From Bacteroidales bacterium (GTDB lineage Bacteria; Bacteroidota; Bacteroidia; Bacteroidales; VadinHA17): 29,356 bases of DNA. The stretch lies in contig JAUYBT010000152.1 of the NCBI GenBank assembly GCA_030692905.1, positions 1 to 29,356 on the forward strand, given 5' to 3'. This document shows, in pieces, positions 1-8,672 of this stretch (within the stretch, counting starts at the first letter, position 1; each line of letters starts with the position of its first letter). The notes beneath the pieces were generated by a model, which worked only from the letters and a program-made list of their open reading frames with translations, had not been told where the DNA came from and did no database searches. Both the position numbers and the translations under genes were made by a program.

Positions 1-3000
1 TCATTTAAAAATACGAGGATTCCATCCGAACTTAATAAAAGAGACTCATTTTGGGTTAATTTACGTTTATCCTGGCTGGTTCTTTTTGCAGGATTGCTTA
101 GTCTTTGTTCATTTTCACAAACTCCAGATCAGCCCAATGATGGGAAACTCCTTAGAGGTGAGAAATGGCAACAATTCATCTACCCCGAAAAGGCAGATTT
201 TTATGTTTCCCTTAAGGGGGACGATAGTTGGTCCGGAACTCTACCAGAACCGAATGCCGCTAAAACCGATGGTCCATTTTTAACCATCGAACGATCACAA
301 AAAGCGGTACGTGAATTGAAATCGAAGGTATTTTTCCCGAAGGATCCACCAGTCGAGAAAAGGTGGATTGGTTCGCCACATCCATTAGGAAGAGGTAAGG
401 ATATTCTTGTTTACATCCGTGAAGGCAACTATTCATTAAAACAACCACTGGTTTTTGAGCCTGATGATGGTGGAGAAAGGGTTGAAACTAATCTTCCCAC
501 AGGTGCCTTCGAATACCATAAACTTAAAGACCATTATGTAACCTATGCTGCTTATCCGGGCGAGAAATCTGTTATTTCAGGAGGAGCTTCTGTCTTGGGT
601 TGGAAGAAGACCGGAAAAATATGGACTACCCGATTTTATGCCGACACTGCTGCAATGCTTATGGTAAACGGTAAAAGACAAGTACTTGCCCGCACCCCAA
701 ATGAAGGTTATTTTGTCCCTCCGGCTATATCAAAAACAACAGGTGAACTTTATTTTAACAAGGGAGAAATCAAATCGTGGAAAGAGATGGAGGACAACCG
801 TGTGATCATGCTTTTACGCTGGCATACTGGTATTAATACAATCACGAATGTGGATGAAAAAAACGGGATTGCCACTTTCAGATCACCGCAGGAGGGAGTT
901 GTAATTGTCCCGCCACGGTATTATGTTGAAAATGTAAAAGCTCTACTAGATGCCCCCGGAGAGTGGTTTTTCGATAAGAAACTGAAGGAGATAAGCTATA
1001 TCCCGGCAAATGGAATTAATGATCCGAATCAGGTTAAAGCAGGAGTCCCAATAATAAACCAATTAGTCGAGGTTCGTGGAAAGATGGGACAACCTGTCCG
1101 TAATTTACGATTTTACGGATTGACCTTTGAGGGTGCAACTGCCGGAAACTGCGCAATCAGCTATGAGTTTGCCCATGCTTGTGAATTTGTTGGAGGAGAA
1201 GTTCGTTCGTGCAATGGTACAGGGATCTCCGTAAAAAGGGGTTGTTACCAAACCCGTATTCTCAATAATTATTTCGAAACTTTAGATAACGGCGGTATTT
1301 ATGTAAACGGTCCTGCCAAACCTGGTGATGGAAGGGAAATAATCAGGGAGACCATCATATCTTATAATAAGTTTTACGATTGCGGAGGCATAAATATTTA
1401 TGCTGATTATACCTTAATGACTACAATTTCGCATAACTACATTACCAAAACGAGAGGCCGTTACGGGATCGACATTGGTGGTTGGGCCAATCAGGAAGAG
1501 GCGATTGATGGCGGATATCTCGTTGAGTATAACCACCTCGATGATGTTCAGCGCGATGCTGATGACTCGGGTGCCATCAAAACTGCCGGATTGACTTTCA
1601 ATTCTGTTGTCCGAAGAAACCTGATTCATGATGTGCACGCAGGATTCTTTAACGATAATGTCGGTTTTTGGTTTGACAATATGTCTTCAGACTGGACTTC
1701 GGAGGAGAATATCTTTTACAACCTTGAACAGGGTGAGATGAAACTTTGTGCAGCCCTTATCGAGGACAATATCTACCGGAATAATTTCAAAATCGATGCC
1801 CCTGTTAATGCCCCGGAAACGATTATTGATGGAGCCCCGGTGTTTGAAGTAAGCGACCCTAAGATTGAAGCTGCATCAAAATCAGCATCTGGAGCAGTTG
1901 TTGCCGGGAGCGCTATTCACCTTTCAGCAGATGTTTTTAACCGGGGAGCAACAGGAGCAGCATCAATAGAACTTTATCTTGACGGAAAGGTTTATGAAAA
2001 GAAACTTTTTCCGGTTATAAAAAACAATAGCCGAAGAATTGAATTTGAGATCAGAATTTATGAGGAAGGGGATCATCAGCTGGCAATCGGTTCAACACCT
2101 TATCAGTCTGTTAAAATTGAAGGAAATAAGCCATCAGTTGTTTTTGAAGATATTAAATTATCGGATAGCCAGCTTTTAAAAGGAGAGAAACTTAAAGCAA
2201 CCGCTACCGCGAAAAATCTGACTTCAGTACCCCGGAAAATGATTGCTACGCTTTTTCTCGATAATTCGAAAGTTGAAAGCCATTCAATTGAACTGAAAGG
2301 AAAAGAGTCGAGGGAGATTAGTTTTGAAATTGAACCTCCTATTGGGAACCATAATCTATGGATTGAAAACAGTGCGGAGAAAAATCTGACGGTTTTTGAA
2401 GCTGTAACCCTTGATATCTCCCGGATGGAAATACATCAATATTGTTCAGCAAAGGCAAAACCATATGAAATTGAGGCAGATACCAAAGCTAATAGGTTTA
2501 AAATCACAGCCGGTGGTTCGGATTTCTACCATGCTGAAGATTCTTACGCGGCTGTTTATTTAAAAGGAATTAAAGGTGATTTCGTGGCAACAGTAAAAAT
2601 CAATAGGTTCGGAGATCGTACGCACGAGTGGTTCCGTTCGGGACTCTTTGTACGTAACAATATTTCTCAAAGTTTTGATGTACAGCCAGGAAGTAAAGGT
2701 TCTGTACTGGTATTCGGTACCCCTGGACGTGCAGGAATTGAATACGATGAGTTTGCAAACGGTTGTATGCACAAAGCAAGCAGTCAGAATCTTCCGGAAA
2801 ATTCCCAAACACCCATTTATCTTAAAATTGTACGTCATGGCAATAGCTTTAGTGGTTACATAAGCCTCGATGGAAAAAACTGGATAATTGAAAGACGTAC
2901 TACAGACATTCCAGGTATTGCTGATACAATTGACCTTGGACTGGCAGCCGGGGGACCTGATAAACAACAGTATTGGGTTGAATTTATGGATTGGAAAATT

Positions 3001-3015
3001 GAGGTCTCAAAGTAA
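1..3015 (+). CDS. Secreted right-handed beta-helix protein with CARDB-like and DUF1349-like C-terminal domains (5' partial)
   Basis: The frame is open from the first base, so the true start lies outside the window. Codons 20-40 encode a hydrophobic signal segment (LSWLVLFAGLLSLCSFSQ), so the TTG at 94 cannot be the real start. About 1004 residues are visible. Residues ~60-620 look like a pectate-lyase-type right-handed beta-helix: an opening YVSLKGDDSWSGT, then many short turns with stacked Asn/Gly such as NNYFETLDNGGIYVNG and SHNYITKTRGRYGIDIGG. Residues ~640-830 look like one or two CARDB/Ig-like adhesion domains. The last ~170 residues (GLFVRNN, GKNWIIERR) resemble the concanavalin-like DUF1349 domain. 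Beta-helix folds of this kind occur in polysaccharide lyases and in GH families such as GH120 and GH141. The segment DADDSGAIKTAG is a plausible active-site turn, but no family can be assigned. It lies 13 bp upstream of the next gene, suggesting co-transcription. Confidence 0.85.
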   Translation, partial: SFKNTRIPSELNKRDSFWVNLRLSWLVLFAGLLSLCSFSQTPDQPNDGKLLRGEKWQQFIYPEKADFYVSLKGDDSWSGTLPEPNAAKTDGPFLTIERSQKAVRELKSKVFFPKDPPVEKRWIGSPHPLGRGKDILVYIREGNYSLKQPLVFEPDDGGERVETNLPTGAFEYHKLKDHYVTYAAYPGEKSVISGGASVLGWKKTGKIWTTRFYADTAAMLMVNGKRQVLARTPNEGYFVPPAISKTTGELYFNKGEIKSWKEMEDNRVIMLLRWHTGINTITNVDEKNGIATFRSPQEGVVIVPPRYYVENVKALLDAPGEWFFDKKLKEISYIPANGINDPNQVKAGVPIINQLVEVRGKMGQPVRNLRFYGLTFEGATAGNCAISYEFAHACEFVGGEVRSCNGTGISVKRGCYQTRILNNYFETLDNGGIYVNGPAKPGDGREIIRETIISYNKFYDCGGINIYADYTLMTTISHNYITKTRGRYGIDIGGWANQEEAIDGGYLVEYNHLDDVQRDADDSGAIKTAGLTFNSVVRRNLIHDVHAGFFNDNVGFWFDNMSSDWTSEENIFYNLEQGEMKLCAALIEDNIYRNNFKIDAPVNAPETIIDGAPVFEVSDPKIEAASKSASGAVVAGSAIHLSADVFNRGATGAASIELYLDGKVYEKKLFPVIKNNSRRIEFEIRIYEEGDHQLAIGSTPYQSVKIEGNKPSVVFEDIKLSDSQLLKGEKLKATATAKNLTSVPRKMIATLFLDNSKVESHSIELKGKESREISFEIEPPIGNHNLWIENSAEKNLTVFEAVTLDISRMEIHQYCSAKAKPYEIEADTKANRFKITAGGSDFYHAEDSYAAVYLKGIKGDFVATVKINRFGDRTHEWFRSGLFVRNNISQSFDVQPGSKGSVLVFGTPGRAGIEYDEFANGCMHKASSQNLPENSQTPIYLKIVRHGNSFSGYISLDGKNWIIERRTTDIPGIADTIDLGLAAGGPDKQQYWVEFMDWKIEVSK

Positions 3016-3028
3016 TATTGATTATAGT

Positions 3029-4870
3029 ATGAAAACGCTAAGTATCGCATTAATCATTTTTGCCCTGGTCTTAATTCCGGGCTGCAAACAATCGAAACAG
3101 GCTTCAGATGATATCTGGAATTTTGCGGTTGCAAAAAAATCGGACTTACGCTTAAGTGTATATGTCACCGCCCAAACTGTCGAGCAGATGTTTACCACAG
3201 AAACAGGCCGGCGGGAAGTTGTATCTCTTTTGCGTTGTAATGGGATAACAAAAGTTTATATGGAAGTTTACCGCAGCGGATTAGTCATTTCTTTAAAGGT
3301 AATAAGTAGGAGTGTTTCATTCTTAAAAGAGAACGGATTCGAGGTTGTGGGTGGTATTGCTACAGTACCGGGAGATGATTTTGGTGTACCCCAGGAAGGA
3401 CCATTGACCTGGTTCAACTGGCAAAATCCAAAAACTCAAAACGACTTGCGAAAAGTAATGGAGGACTCAGCACCATTTTTCGGCACTTTCATTGTTGATG
3501 ACTTCCTTTGTACTGCCGATACAAGCCTGGAATCGAAGAGTGCCAAAGGAGACAGGAGCTGGTCGGAGTATAGGCGGTCACTTTTAACAGAGCTTTCACA
3601 GTCAGTTTTTATAAAGCCAGCCAAAGAGAAGAATCCGGCAATTAAGATCATCATAAAATACCCCCAATGGTACGACCGTTTTCATCTTTTCGGATACGAT
3701 GTTGTAAGTGAACCAAAACTATTTGACGGGGTTTGGGTAGGTACTGAAACACGCGGACAATTTACCCAGCGCTATGGTTTTGTTCAACCCTACGAAGGAT
3801 TTATTAATTTCCGTTGGATTTCGACCCTTGTGGGAAATAAAATCGGAGGTGCATGGTTCGATCATGGAGATTGTACCGATTATGATTTTATCGAACAGGC
3901 TTACCAGTCTGTACTTGCCGGAGCAAAAGAACTGGTAATTTTTAGTTTCGATAGTTTTGTAACAGGTCATCCTGGTCATCATCTCCTGCGACAAGATTTT
4001 GAAAAACTTGCCGGTTTGGCTGAAACAATAGCCAAAAATCCTGTTCAGGGCGTTGTAGGATATAAAACACCTAATAGCGATGCCGGGGGTGATCTTTACC
4101 TGTTGGATTATATTGGGATGTTTGGCGTTTCACTTGTCCCCGATTCGAAATACCCCGAAAACGCTAAAGTAATTTTCTTGCCAACTCAAGCCGCAACTGA
4201 CCATGATATGCTGGCGAAAATTATGAAATCTTTAGATAATGGGGCAAAAATAATAATGACAACGGGTTTTATTGCAAATGCCAATTGCGGCGAAAAGTTG
4301 GCGCAACTTGCCCAAATTAAATGGCCTCTGCCAAGGGTACAATCTGTAGCAGAAACAATAATTTCAGAGGGCAATCCTCAAAAGTTGAAATTCCCATTAA
4401 ACATGGATTATCAAATCATTCCGGATGGGGCCGATATTCTTCTTCAGACAGCAGATCCGGCCAATAATCCCTTCCTGATTCAGAATCAGAGCAGAACTGT
4501 TTTTGTACTTAATTCACATACTTTTTCTCAAAAAGATTTTGATGAAGTGGGCGAAGTTTTGCTTTGTCCGCGACAATTGGGATTGCTCGAACTTCCAAAA
4601 CCATGGGTTAATACCATACGTTCTGCATTTCATTCGGTGGATGAACCTGTTATTGATGCACCATCCCGGGTTTCAATGCAGCAACTTTCCAATCGTAGTT
4701 TTATTATCCATAATTACAATCAGGAGAATACGAATGTAAACATTCGGCTTCCACAGGCAGCAGAGTATGTTGATGGCTTTTCGGGGAAACCAATTCCTAC
4801 AGAAGGCAAAGAGATCAAATTAAGAATGGCGCCTCGCTCAAGTATTTGGGTCAGGATAAATAATAAATAG
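3029..4870 (+). CDS. Lipoprotein, putative glycoside hydrolase with GH42-like three-domain layout
   Basis: The ATG at 3029 is chosen because it gives a textbook lipoprotein signal (MKTLSIALIIFALVLIPGC, lipidated Cys19). An upstream in-frame start would read through the end of the previous gene. The product is 613 residues. Residues ~40-370 look like a TIM barrel with strand-end acidic residues (IVDDF at 155-159, E240 in VGTETRG, WFDHGD at 276-281). Residues ~375-500 look like a flavodoxin/GATase-like domain (AKVIFLPTQA, GAKIIMTTGF). The last ~100 residues look like a small beta domain (SFIIHNYNQ). This order recalls GH42 beta-galactosidases, but I do not see their catalytic motifs clearly, so the activity is unassigned. 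It is likely exported and membrane-anchored. It sits 13 bp after the beta-helix gene and 7 bp before the next gene, so it is almost certainly in the same operon. Confidence 0.8.
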   Translation: MKTLSIALIIFALVLIPGCKQSKQASDDIWNFAVAKKSDLRLSVYVTAQTVEQMFTTETGRREVVSLLRCNGITKVYMEVYRSGLVISLKVISRSVSFLKENGFEVVGGIATVPGDDFGVPQEGPLTWFNWQNPKTQNDLRKVMEDSAPFFGTFIVDDFLCTADTSLESKSAKGDRSWSEYRRSLLTELSQSVFIKPAKEKNPAIKIIIKYPQWYDRFHLFGYDVVSEPKLFDGVWVGTETRGQFTQRYGFVQPYEGFINFRWISTLVGNKIGGAWFDHGDCTDYDFIEQAYQSVLAGAKELVIFSFDSFVTGHPGHHLLRQDFEKLAGLAETIAKNPVQGVVGYKTPNSDAGGDLYLLDYIGMFGVSLVPDSKYPENAKVIFLPTQAATDHDMLAKIMKSLDNGAKIIMTTGFIANANCGEKLAQLAQIKWPLPRVQSVAETIISEGNPQKLKFPLNMDYQIIPDGADILLQTADPANNPFLIQNQSRTVFVLNSHTFSQKDFDEVGEVLLCPRQLGLLELPKPWVNTIRSAFHSVDEPVIDAPSRVSMQQLSNRSFIIHNYNQENTNVNIRLPQAAEYVDGFSGKPIPTEGKEIKLRMAPRSSIWVRINNK

Positions 4871-4877
4871 AAATGCG

Positions 4878-6182
4878 ATGAAAAATCTACTTTTAATTAC
4901 AAGTGTATTATTGTTATTAGCAATCAGTTTCCCTTCAAAGGGAACTAATCTGACTGCGAGCGTATCATCTGTAGATATTACGCCTCCGATTGAGATGAAA
5001 TATACGTTAGGTGGTTACGGCGAACGGATGAATAAGCCGGCAGAAGCAATCCATGACCATATTTGGGCTAAAGCTTTGGTATTGCAAATGGATAACCGTA
5101 AGTATGCCATCATAACACTTGATATTCTGGGTATTCCATCAAATGTGAAAAGTGATCTGATCAAAAGAATTTCACATCACGGATGGAGCATGAAAAATAT
5201 AATGTTATTGCCCAGTCATTCACACGGGAACCTCGAAATGGCCGCGCTGAACAGTAAGAACCTCCTGAATAGTCCTCAAATTGGAATCTTTCAACCGGAA
5301 CTGCTTGCATTTCTGCTGGATAAACTTGAAGCACTTATCAACGATGCTGACCGAAACTATCAAACAGTCAAAGTCGGAACAGGAAGCTGGCTCATTGACG
5401 GACTTAACCGCAACCGGCGAAAAGATCCTGATGTTGATAAAGAGCTTACTGTTACCAGGATTGACCTGACGAATGGTAAACCGCTGGCCGTTTTGGTAAA
5501 CTGGACAGCACATCCTACTTTTCTGGGTGGAAAAGATATGTTGGTCTCTGCTGAATGGCCGGGATACCTGCAAAGCGAACTTCAGAACTTAATTGGGAAC
5601 GGAGTAACAGCAATGTTTTACAATGGCGCAGAAGGAGACCAGTCACCAGTACTGGACGGAGCAAATAATGGCTACCAAAAAATTGAAATCTATGGCAAAA
5701 AAATAGCGGCTAAAGCCTTTGATTTATTTAATAAGATAAAAACTAAAAAAGTTAAAGAGTTAACATACAGCTATAATGTGATCAAATTGCCCGAACATTC
5801 TGCACATCCATCATTTATGAAAACCGGAGGTGAGGAATATGGTTTGAATGAAAATACGGTAAAAATTGTAATGGAAATGTTAGGTCCGACAGAAGTAGGA
5901 TTGGGAGCTGTAAGAATTGGAGATTTGCTTTTATCGGGAGTACCGGGCGAAATGACTGCAGAATTGGGCATGGGAGTAAAAAAATCAATAAAAAGCAGTG
6001 GTGTAAAATATGTTGCAATCGGAGGACTTGCAAACGAATGGATAAGTTATATTCTCAGCCGCGACCAATATCTTAATGGCGAAGGGTATGAATCAAGCGT
6101 AAGCTTTTATGGCCCTGATTTAGGAAGTATTATTTCAACTAGAATCATAAAAACGGCATTGCCTTTAACTAAATCAAAATGA
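4878..6182 (+). CDS. Neutral/alkaline ceramidase N-terminal-domain hydrolase (secreted)
   Basis: The protein has 434 residues with an N-terminal signal peptide (LLLITSVLLLLAISFPSKG). It matches the neutral/alkaline non-lysosomal ceramidase fold. The opening is VSSVDITPP...LGGYGERMN. A PSHSHGN metal-binding motif (His114, His116) and NWTAHPTFLG (His212) follow, then YNGAEGDQSP in the place of the family's NxxGD segment. The late block ANEWISYI...GEGYESS...YGP resembles the region that supplies the remaining Zn ligands. Bona fide bacterial ceramidases are longer (about 650 residues) and carry a C-terminal Ig-like domain that is missing here. In Bacteroidota such short versions often lie in glycan loci and their substrate is usually unknown. 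A hydrolase acting on an amide or ester substituent of a glycan is as likely as ceramide (inference). It follows the upstream lipoprotein gene by 7 bp. Confidence 0.85.
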   Translation: MKNLLLITSVLLLLAISFPSKGTNLTASVSSVDITPPIEMKYTLGGYGERMNKPAEAIHDHIWAKALVLQMDNRKYAIITLDILGIPSNVKSDLIKRISHHGWSMKNIMLLPSHSHGNLEMAALNSKNLLNSPQIGIFQPELLAFLLDKLEALINDADRNYQTVKVGTGSWLIDGLNRNRRKDPDVDKELTVTRIDLTNGKPLAVLVNWTAHPTFLGGKDMLVSAEWPGYLQSELQNLIGNGVTAMFYNGAEGDQSPVLDGANNGYQKIEIYGKKIAAKAFDLFNKIKTKKVKELTYSYNVIKLPEHSAHPSFMKTGGEEYGLNENTVKIVMEMLGPTEVGLGAVRIGDLLLSGVPGEMTAELGMGVKKSIKSSGVKYVAIGGLANEWISYILSRDQYLNGEGYESSVSFYGPDLGSIISTRIIKTALPLTKSK

Positions 6183-6255
6183 TTAGCTACGAGTTGTATT
6201 TTTCTTTTTCATAAATTATTCTGTCTACGTAATTAAACTAATTAAATCACTCAAA

Positions 6256-8601
6256 ATGGAGACTCAGTTTCAAAATATCCGGTTTTTCTTAATAGCCTTT
6301 ATATTGTTAGCCGCAGGAGTTGTGCCAGCTCAGACAACAGATTTAAGCAAGGCTGCAATTATTGCTTCCTCAAAAATTAATTCTCCTGTTAGGAAAACAG
6401 CTATCAGGGTTTTACAGGAAGAAGTGGCTCAGCGAACCTCGATAACCCTTCAGCTCACTTCAAAATGGGGAAAAGCTGCAATAATTGCTTTAGTAACAAT
6501 TAATGATGATGAGATTTATGGAATAGCAGTGCCTAAACGGGCTGGAGAAAACTTACCGGAAACCAAAGCCGAAGGGTTCAGGATTTACCTTGACAAATCG
6601 GATGGGAAAGAGATTCTCTGGTTGATTGGTGCTGATCAACGGGGAGTGATCTTCGCTGTCGGGCAGTTTTTACGAACAGCCGAACTGTCCAGGAATAAAA
6701 TATCGTTCAATAAGTTAAATGAAATTGCTACCTCGCCGGTTTATTCTATTCGGGGACATCAGTTGGGGTATCGCAATACCGCTAATTCGTGGGATGCATG
6801 GACGGTTAGTCAATTCGATAAATATATCCGGGAGCTGGCCCTGTTCGGGTCAAACTGTATTGAAAACATTCCTTTTCAGGATAGTCCGCTGGGTCCAAAT
6901 ATGAAGGTGCCCAGAGATGAGATGAATACAAAGATGAGTGAAATATGCAATAATTACGGGCTTGATTATTGGGTATGGACCCCGGCTGATGTTGACTTGG
7001 CTGATGATTCAAAATTTAAGGCAGAGGTAGAAAAGCATGCCGGGTTTTATAAGAACTGTCCGCGGCTCGATGGCGTATTTTTTCCAGGTGGCGATCCGGG
7101 CAATAATCATCCCAGATTTGTTATGCCTTTCCTGAAGGAAGTTGCTGCAGAGCTTAAGAAATACCATCCCAATGCCGGCCTTTGGATTTCCCTTCAAGGC
7201 TTTAGCGATGAGGAGGTTGATTATTTTTATGAATATCTCAAAAAAAACAGCCCGGATTGGCTGGCCGGTGTGGTATCGGGACCTAGTAGCCCGGATATGG
7301 CGGCAACACGTTTCCGGTTGCCTGAAAAATACAAACATCGCCATTACCCCGATCTTACACATTCCGTGCGCTGCCAATATCCTGCCGAGAACTGGGATCA
7401 GGCTTATGCCCTCACCGAAGGACGTGAGGTTTGTAATCCGCAGCCTTTTTATTACGCAAAAATCCATAATCGTTTTGCTCCGTTTACCGACGGGTTTCTT
7501 TCCTATTCCGATGGTGTGCATGACGATGTGAACAAAGTTGTATGGAGCCAGATGGCCTGGAATCCTAAAAAGGATGTCCGTCAAGTGATGGTGGAATATT
7601 CCCGTTTCTTTTTCGGTTCGTCGGTGGCAGATGCCGGTGCTGACGGAATTTTAGCGCTGGAGCGAAACTGGGTGGGACCGTTGGAAGAAAACGGCGGTGT
7701 GGAAACAACTTTTGCTTTCTGGCAGAACCTTGAATTAAAGCATCCGGAACTGAAGGGAAACTGGCGTTGGCAACAATTAGTTATGCGTTCATATTACGAT
7801 ACTTACACAAAACGTCGGAAAATATACGAACAAGATCTTGAGAAAAAAGCCAATTCCATTCTTACACTGGCTGATAAAATTGGATCAGAAAAAGCAATGG
7901 AAGATGCATTAACAATGGTAAACAGAGCTGATAAAGAACCAATTTCGCCTGAATTAAAACAGAAGATAGTTGATTATTGCGAGGCCTTATTTCAATTTAT
8001 TGGCATGCAGACTAGTGTAAAAAAGTATAATGCCAGTGGAGCCGAACGGGGAGCCATTCTCGATTTTATTGATTATCCTTTAAATAACCGATGGTGGCTG
8101 GCCGATGAATTCGAAAAAATTCGCAGGATGCCTTCAGAGAAAGATAAACTCGATCGCCTTGAAATTATCCGTACATGGGAAAATCCCGGTCCCGGCAGCT
8201 ATTACGACAATGTTTCAGATATATCAAAGGGGCCGCATGTGAAAACCGGGTCCGATGATGCAACTGATTTTGCCTGGTGGGACAACGGAATGAGCCGGAA
8301 ACGATTGTCAACACAATTATTCCAGAACTTTCCTAAACTTCATTATCCTGATCTTGACCCAAATGGACGTTACATCATCCGGATCTCAGGATTTGGTGAT
8401 GCTCTGTTAAGGGTCGATGGAGAACGAATTGAACCAACAATCTATAATAAAGGGCTTGAGGAGTTTAAAGAGTTCCAATTGTCTCAGAAATATGTTAGCG
8501 ATGGTAAGATTGAAGTATCCTTCGACCAACCGGAGGAATCGCACCTGAATTGGCGGCAACATTCGAAGGTATGTGATATCTGGTTGTTGAAAAAAAAGTA
8601 A
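6256..8601 (+). CDS. Secreted TIM-barrel glycosidase-like protein, family unassigned
   Basis: The product is 781 residues with a signal peptide ending near VVPAQ (residue 26). Residues ~30-140 look like the small alpha/beta domain that precedes the catalytic barrel in GH20, GH67 and GH84 enzymes (GFRIYLDKSDGKEILWLIGAD, then RGVIFAVGQFLR). Residues ~160-470 look like a TIM barrel that begins SPVYSIRGHQLGYR. It contains LDGVFFPGGDPGNNHP (271-286), GLWISLQGF (308-316) and SYSDGVHDDVNK (416-427). Then come a helical region and a C-terminal beta domain (RYIIRISGFGDALLRVDGE) of carbohydrate-binding type. The Asp-Glu pair of GH20 is not visible, and I cannot match it to GH67 or GH115 with confidence. 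Candidate catalytic acids are in the GGDPG and SDGVHDD segments. It lies 73 bp after the ceramidase-fold gene, probably in the same transcription unit. Confidence 0.75.
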   Translation: METQFQNIRFFLIAFILLAAGVVPAQTTDLSKAAIIASSKINSPVRKTAIRVLQEEVAQRTSITLQLTSKWGKAAIIALVTINDDEIYGIAVPKRAGENLPETKAEGFRIYLDKSDGKEILWLIGADQRGVIFAVGQFLRTAELSRNKISFNKLNEIATSPVYSIRGHQLGYRNTANSWDAWTVSQFDKYIRELALFGSNCIENIPFQDSPLGPNMKVPRDEMNTKMSEICNNYGLDYWVWTPADVDLADDSKFKAEVEKHAGFYKNCPRLDGVFFPGGDPGNNHPRFVMPFLKEVAAELKKYHPNAGLWISLQGFSDEEVDYFYEYLKKNSPDWLAGVVSGPSSPDMAATRFRLPEKYKHRHYPDLTHSVRCQYPAENWDQAYALTEGREVCNPQPFYYAKIHNRFAPFTDGFLSYSDGVHDDVNKVVWSQMAWNPKKDVRQVMVEYSRFFFGSSVADAGADGILALERNWVGPLEENGGVETTFAFWQNLELKHPELKGNWRWQQLVMRSYYDTYTKRRKIYEQDLEKKANSILTLADKIGSEKAMEDALTMVNRADKEPISPELKQKIVDYCEALFQFIGMQTSVKKYNASGAERGAILDFIDYPLNNRWWLADEFEKIRRMPSEKDKLDRLEIIRTWENPGPGSYYDNVSDISKGPHVKTGSDDATDFAWWDNGMSRKRLSTQLFQNFPKLHYPDLDPNGRYIIRISGFGDALLRVDGERIEPTIYNKGLEEFKEFQLSQKYVSDGKIEVSFDQPEESHLNWRQHSKVCDIWLLKKK

Positions 8602-8672
8602 CTGACAGCCTGTTACCAACATTTTTGCCATAAAAGAACCATCATTCACAATGAAAGAACTGTATCCTCTGT

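Noticed and set aside
94..96. TTG as start codon of the beta-helix gene
   Set aside because: The frame is open to base 1, and the hydrophobic signal segment lies partly upstream of the TTG, so the start must be outside the window.
2560..2967. 135-codon minus-strand frame at the end of the beta-helix gene
   Set aside because: It is antisense to the conserved DUF1349-like domain and has no recognisable features.
6222..6238. Second operator-like site (GTCTACGTAATT) before the TIM-barrel gene
   Set aside because: Only about 8 of 12 bases match the candidate operator half-region and the symmetry is poor outside TACGTA.
7009..7584. 191-codon minus-strand frame inside the TIM-barrel gene
   Set aside because: It is antisense to a well-supported gene, has no signal or domain and an unlikely composition; it is a shadow frame.
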